From positions 1 through 64,000 of the forward strand of contig NZ_SRIB01000004.1 in assembly GCF_004684055.1 (NCBI RefSeq): a DNA stretch of 64,000 bases, in the 5' to 3' direction. This document shows, piece after piece, positions 60,844 to 64,000 of this stretch. Position 1 is the first letter of the stretch, and each line of letters opens with the position of its first letter. The DNA comes from Soehngenia longivitae (GTDB taxonomy: Bacteria > Bacillota > Clostridia > Tissierellales > Tissierellaceae). The notes under the pieces are model-generated. The model saw nothing but the letters and a program-made list of their open reading frames with translations, searched no databases and had not been told where the DNA came from. A program made the position numbers and the translations under genes.

Positions 60844-62193
60844 TTATATAGTTGGAAAGTACTTATTTATGTCTATTTTATCATATCCTGGTATCTTTGT
60901 TCTTTCAAATCTTTCTATATCTCCTGTTATAGGTTTTGTAGCATCTATCCCAACTTTGTCAGATGTACCGCTTATCGTATGTGATGGTTCTAAAGCTGAC
61001 CCTAGTGCAGATTTAATGATGACAAAGTCATTGCTTGCTTGTGCTCTAGTTGTTATCGCCCATTCAATTTCTTGAGGATCATAAATATTTACATCATCAT
61101 CAACAATCACTATTTGTTTTAATTCGCTGTTATACCCTAACCCTGATATTATTGCAGATTTTCCATCTCCATCGTTGTGTTTTTTAATTGAAGCTACAGC
61201 ATTGAACCTATATCCTCCTCCTTCTGTCACGTATACATCTGATACATCTACAATCTTATTTAAATTTGTGTATAGTTCAATCTCCCTAATCAGCCCATTA
61301 GAAACATGCTCCTCTCTACAAGGAAAAGCAATTTGAAAAATAGGGTCGTTTCTATACATTATTGAATTTATTTCAATAACAGGCTGTGGTTTTTCAATGC
61401 CATAGTATCCCATTAATTCACCAAATGGTCCTTCTGGTTCTCTTTTACCTGATATGATCTTGCCTTCCAAGACTATTTCACAATAAGCTGGAACTAATAA
61501 ATCGACGGTTTCGCATTTTACGAGCTCCAACGGTTCACCTCTTAATGCACTATCTATTCTATATTTATCAACACCATATAAATCTGTGCTATATTGGCTT
61601 GATAATAGAAATTCAGCATCATATCCAAGTACTATTGCAACTTCCATGGATTCATTTTGTTTTTCCATTTTTAAAAAATCGTTCATTAATTTCTTCGATG
61701 CAATTAATACCGATAGTTTATTGCCTCCTAGATATTGGAATCTTCTTATGGAGGTGTAATAATTGTTTTTTTCTTTATCTTTAACAACTAATACCCCTGC
61801 TGTTATGTATCTTGCAGAATCTTTTTCATTGAATTTAGGAATAGGAAAAAACCTTTTTAAGTCTATGTTATGCTTGACAATGTTTTCTCTGACAGGTCCA
61901 TCATTGACTATCTTGTAATCCCTTGGATTTACCAACGCACTAATAAATTTATCAATTCGCGTCTCTTTATCTATTCCCATTAAATTATATATTATATTCC
62001 TATCCCCGTATAAACCACCTATTGCTCTTTTTTTAGCTCCATCAACACTATTAAATAAAATAGGTGTTTTATTGTTGAAATGTTTTAATATAGCTCCAAG
62101 TTCATATTCAGAAGATACATTTTGCTGACATATGAGCATATCCTTTGAAGCTTTAAGTTTTTCCAGAGTTGCTCTAAGCATTTGTGTTTCCAC
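60844..62193 (-). CDS. UbiD-family decarboxylase (prenylated-FMN dependent)
   Basis: 449-residue UbiD-type (de)carboxylase. Family signatures: YTSIRRFQYLGGNKLSVLIA (cofactor-binding region), the catalytic Glu region REPEGPFGELMGYYG, IAFPCREEHVSNGLIREIELYTNL, and the C-terminal DKVGIDATKPITG. The start is GTG 62193, six bases after GGAGGT; the ATG 62208 lies before that sequence. UbiX follows on the upstream side with a 4-base gap. In the xanthine route a decarboxylase must act on 4-amino-5-imidazolecarboxylate, and this is the candidate. UbiDs act on aromatic and heteroaromatic acids, which fits. Confidence 0.93.
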   Translation of the reverse strand: METQMLRATLEKLKASKDMLICQQNVSSEYELGAILKHFNNKTPILFNSVDGAKKRAIGGLYGDRNIIYNLMGIDKETRIDKFISALVNPRDYKIVNDGPVRENIVKHNIDLKRFFPIPKFNEKDSARYITAGVLVVKDKEKNNYYTSIRRFQYLGGNKLSVLIASKKLMNDFLKMEKQNESMEVAIVLGYDAEFLLSSQYSTDLYGVDKYRIDSALRGEPLELVKCETVDLLVPAYCEIVLEGKIISGKREPEGPFGELMGYYGIEKPQPVIEINSIMYRNDPIFQIAFPCREEHVSNGLIREIELYTNLNKIVDVSDVYVTEGGGYRFNAVASIKKHNDGDGKSAIISGLGYNSELKQIVIVDDDVNIYDPQEIEWAITTRAQASNDFVIIKSALGSALEPSHTISGTSDKVGIDATKPITGDIERFERTKIPGYDKIDINKYFPTI

Positions 62194-62197
62194 AATA

Positions 62198-62755
62198 TCA
62201 CCTCCCATCCCATCGGTTTACTAAATTATTCTCAATATTTAAATTATCTAAAATTCTACCAGTAAACTGTATAATTATATCTTCGATAGTGCTAGGATGA
62301 TTATAGAAGCTAGCTATAGGGGGTAATATTTTAATCCCTAGTTTACTAAGTTTTAGCATGTTCTCTAGATGTATAGGGCTTAAAGGCGTTTCACGTGGAA
62401 CCAACACTAATTTCTTACTTTCTTTAATAATTACATCACAAGCTCTAGTTAATAAGCTGTCAGAATATCCGTTAGCAATAGCAGACAAAGTTTTCATTGA
62501 ACACGGTACAACAACCATTCCATCTACTTTAAATGATCCGCTGGCAATAGGAGCTCTAAAGTCATCATTATTATAATAATAATTTGCTAATTTGGATATT
62601 TCCTCAATGCTTAAATCGCATTCGTGTTTTAAAACGAATTCCCCCATCTTTGAGACAACCAAATGTGTTTCGATATTCAGTTCTTTTAATGCTTTAAGTA
62701 AAGATACTGCATATATAGCTCCGCTTCCTCCTGTAATTCCAACTATAACGCGCAT
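62198..62755 (-). CDS. ubiX: UbiX flavin prenyltransferase
   Basis: 185-residue UbiX/Pad1-type enzyme that makes prenylated FMN for UbiD. Motifs: VGITGGSGAIYAVSLLKAL (FMN phosphate loop), APIASGSFKVDGMVVVPCSMKTLSAIANGYSDSLLTRACDV and LVLVPRETPLSPIHLENMLKLSKLG. The ATG at 62755 is preferred to a GTG at 62767 that is embedded in GTGGGG. It gives UbiD its cofactor, and its presence argues that UbiD is active and not vestigial. Confidence 0.95.
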   Translation of the reverse strand: MRVIVGITGGSGAIYAVSLLKALKELNIETHLVVSKMGEFVLKHECDLSIEEISKLANYYYNNDDFRAPIASGSFKVDGMVVVPCSMKTLSAIANGYSDSLLTRACDVIIKESKKLVLVPRETPLSPIHLENMLKLSKLGIKILPPIASFYNHPSTIEDIIIQFTGRILDNLNIENNLVNRWDGR

Positions 62756-62782
62756 TTCTGTCCCCACTTTCGTTTAAATACT

Positions 62783-62802
62783 AGGCGAGCAATTGCTCGC
62801 CT
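62783..62802 (-). terminator. Hairpin between the isochorismatase-like and ubiX genes
   Basis: Perfect 20-base palindrome AGGCGAGCAATTGCTCGCCT with no T run following on the minus strand. It lies in the 50-base gap. Incomplete termination or differential mRNA stability, lowering shell-protein relative to enzyme levels, are possible. No promoter pair is seen downstream. Confidence 0.5.
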
Positions 62803-62805
62803 TAG

Positions 62806-63417
62806 TTATTCAACTTTATTCTCTTTGTCTCCTCCACCTTCCCATGGATCAAGTCCTTTATCCCACGCTTCCATATATTCATCAACTGTCATAACTTTTG
62901 TAAATATGCTCAAATCTCTTAATCCAGATTGATGCATTTCTTCAGTTTTAGATTGTACTGCATCACTTAGAGTAATGACTTTATAAGCATAATACAATGC
63001 GTCTGAAGCAGAACTTCTAACACATACATTTGTCCATGTTCCTGTGACGACAATTGTATCAATTTTTTCTTCTCTGCAATATAAATCTAAGTCAGTGTGA
63101 GCAAATGCACTATGTCTTCTTTTTTGTACAATGTATTCATTTTCTAATGGTCTTAATTCATCTATAAAATCAGAGCCCCATGTACCTTTTACAGCATGAA
63201 CTGGTCTAACTTTGAAATCAGCATCATTTTTTCTATGAGCTTCTTGGATGAAAATAAGTTGAATATCATCATTTCCATTTTTATTTCTCTCTCTTACCCA
63301 ATTAAATAATTTTTGCATTGTAGGTATTATTTTTCTGCTATTAGGGCAATACAAAACTCCATTTGGGTCAGCAAAATCATTAAGCATATCTATTACTAAA
63401 ATTGCGTGTTTAGCCAT
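62806..63417 (-). CDS. Isochorismatase-family amidohydrolase
   Basis: 203-residue cysteine hydrolase. The triad is visible: Asp in AILVIDMLNDFADP (about 10), Lys in HAVKGTWGSDF (about 80), and the nucleophile Cys in VVTGTWTNVCVRSSASDALY (about 130). Relatives hydrolyse ureido and carbamoyl compounds (biuret, N-carbamoylsarcosine, ureidoacrylate). The proposed substrate is 4-ureido-5-imidazolecarboxylate, giving ammonia, CO2 and 4-amino-5-imidazolecarboxylate. The C-terminus ends GGGDKENKVE. GGAGG precedes the ATG at 63417. Confidence 0.9.
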   Translation of the reverse strand: MAKHAILVIDMLNDFADPNGVLYCPNSRKIIPTMQKLFNWVRERNKNGNDDIQLIFIQEAHRKNDADFKVRPVHAVKGTWGSDFIDELRPLENEYIVQKRRHSAFAHTDLDLYCREEKIDTIVVTGTWTNVCVRSSASDALYYAYKVITLSDAVQSKTEEMHQSGLRDLSIFTKVMTVDEYMEAWDKGLDPWEGGGDKENKVE

Positions 63418-63467
63418 TTTATTCTTCCTCCATTATATTTTAGTTTAGAGATTTATTCAATAATATA

Positions 63468-64000
63468 TTAAAAAGTCAATCTTCTTGGAAGCACCTGTAT
63501 GCTTTGTCTCTTAACAAATTGACCAAATCCCGGTTTTACTTTTATACCTCTTATACCTCTTATGTGCTTATCAATTACTTCTGGATGGTTTTTCCTGTAA
63601 CTGTTTTCATATTCTTTACTATGCAAGTGTGGATATTCTTTTAATATGTCTTTGTATCTTTCCTCTAATCCTTCAGGATAATTGTGAACAATTCTTTGTA
63701 AATCTTCATCAGTCATTTTTGCTAATTCGCTTTCATCATTGTCTTCATAAATTAAAGTCCCTCTTAAAATAGTTTTAGCAACTTTACCCTTTAGTTCCAT
63801 ACCTTCCAAAGGAGTATATCCACACATTGAAGCAAGTTTCTTAGGATCAACTTTCCATCTCTTATCCAAATCAATGATTGTGAAATCTGCATCTGAGCCT
63901 ATATTCATTGCTCCCTTTTTAGGATAAATTCCATAATGTTTTGCTGCATTTGTTGATAATACTTCTACTAATTTACTTAATGATAATCTACCTTTATTGT
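63468..64000 (-). CDS. Hydantoinase/allantoinase-like amidohydrolase, C-terminal part (runs off the window)
   Basis: The frame is open to the right edge, so the first internal Met at 63908 is not the start. About 176 residues are visible. LSTNAAKHYGIYPKKGAMNIGSDADFTIIDL and CGYTPLEGMELKGKVAKTILRGTLIYE are the conserved end of dihydropyrimidinase/dihydroorotase/allantoinase barrels. About 85 residues follow that end (LAKMTDEDLQRI ... VLPRRLTF), more than is usual for this class. The reaction assigned here, opening of the xanthine six-membered ring, is inferred from the operon. The metal-binding part lies outside. Confidence 0.85.
   Translation of the reverse strand, partial: NKGRLSLSKLVEVLSTNAAKHYGIYPKKGAMNIGSDADFTIIDLDKRWKVDPKKLASMCGYTPLEGMELKGKVAKTILRGTLIYEDNDESELAKMTDEDLQRIVHNYPEGLEERYKDILKEYPHLHSKEYENSYRKNHPEVIDKHIRGIRGIKVKPGFGQFVKRQSIQVLPRRLTF

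Noticed and set aside
47006-64000. Ethanolamine, propanediol or glycyl-radical type microcompartment
   Set aside because: No lyase or dehydratase signature enzyme, aldehyde dehydrogenase, phosphotransacylase or alcohol dehydrogenase is present in the visible part.
1-64000. tRNA or rRNA genes
   Set aside because: Scanning by eye of the short intergenic regions gave no cloverleaf with a TTC-loop motif and no rRNA-like stretch.

Overview
The window is AT-rich, gene-dense DNA, with almost every gene on the minus strand. It looks like a chromosome segment from an anaerobic, low-GC Gram-positive bacterium of the Clostridia/Tissierellia type. The grounds are the alaS-ireB-ruvX-DUF1292-...-trmR-trhP-udk block (a Bacillota gene order), RNase J, an Rrf2-IscS-IscU cluster, strong Shine-Dalgarno sequences with frequent GTG/TTG starts, and selenium/molybdenum-type purine catabolism. 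The phylum is well supported; the class is inference.

Layout: 1-1000 is the 3' end of a DDE transposase. 1.1-11.3 kb is a type IV pilus operon (three unusual pilin-like proteins, pilB, pilT, pilC, pilA, an O-antigen-ligase-like protein, pilD). 11.4-22.2 kb is a housekeeping operon from alaS to udk (tRNA charging and wobble-uridine modification, RNase J, Fur, IreB, LysO halves, QueT). 22.2-25.6 kb is an Fe-S cluster operon plus a permease. 25.6-32.4 kb holds an envelope-sensing set (ABC exporter, polysaccharide deacetylase, response regulator, histidine kinase, lipoprotein, small membrane protein). 32.5-46.9 kb is a mixed region: MFS transporter, ROK kinase, NagZ, a TGS-uridine kinase, a pseudouridine synthase, a radical SAM protein, a solitary DNA methyltransferase, Msr enzymes, LrgAB, a ferritin-like protein and a RelA/SpoT-like protein.

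The most remarkable part is 47.0-64.0 kb, all on the minus strand and continuing past the right edge. It combines a bacterial microcompartment (three hexameric BMC-H shell proteins and one pentameric BMC-P vertex protein) with what reads as a nearly complete anaerobic purine fermentation pathway: AzgA-type purine permease, two adenine-deaminase-family enzymes, a four-subunit molybdenum hydroxylase in the order FAD / 2Fe-2S / split Mo subunit (the ndhFSLM arrangement), MocA, a hydantoinase/allantoinase-like amidohydrolase, an isochorismatase-family hydrolase, UbiD and UbiX, and a formimidoyltransferase. These map step by step onto the classical clostridial xanthine route: xanthine, 4-ureido-5-imidazolecarboxylate, 4-amino-5-imidazolecarboxylate, 4-aminoimidazole, 4-imidazolone, formiminoglycine, formimino-tetrahydrofolate. 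No aldehyde dehydrogenase, phosphotransacylase or alcohol dehydrogenase is present, so this is not an ordinary aldehyde metabolosome. My proposal, as inference, is a microcompartment for xanthine ring cleavage. The second adenine-deaminase paralogue has lost a conserved His and is a candidate 4-aminoimidazole deaminase; UbiD is a candidate imidazolecarboxylate decarboxylase.

Several perfect palindromes are also notable: at 30613-30643 (masks a ribosome binding site), 33618-33670 and 38971-38998 (span the stop codons of convergent genes), and 41115-41158. No tRNA, rRNA or CRISPR array was seen, and no gene-free stretch exceeds about 200 bases.
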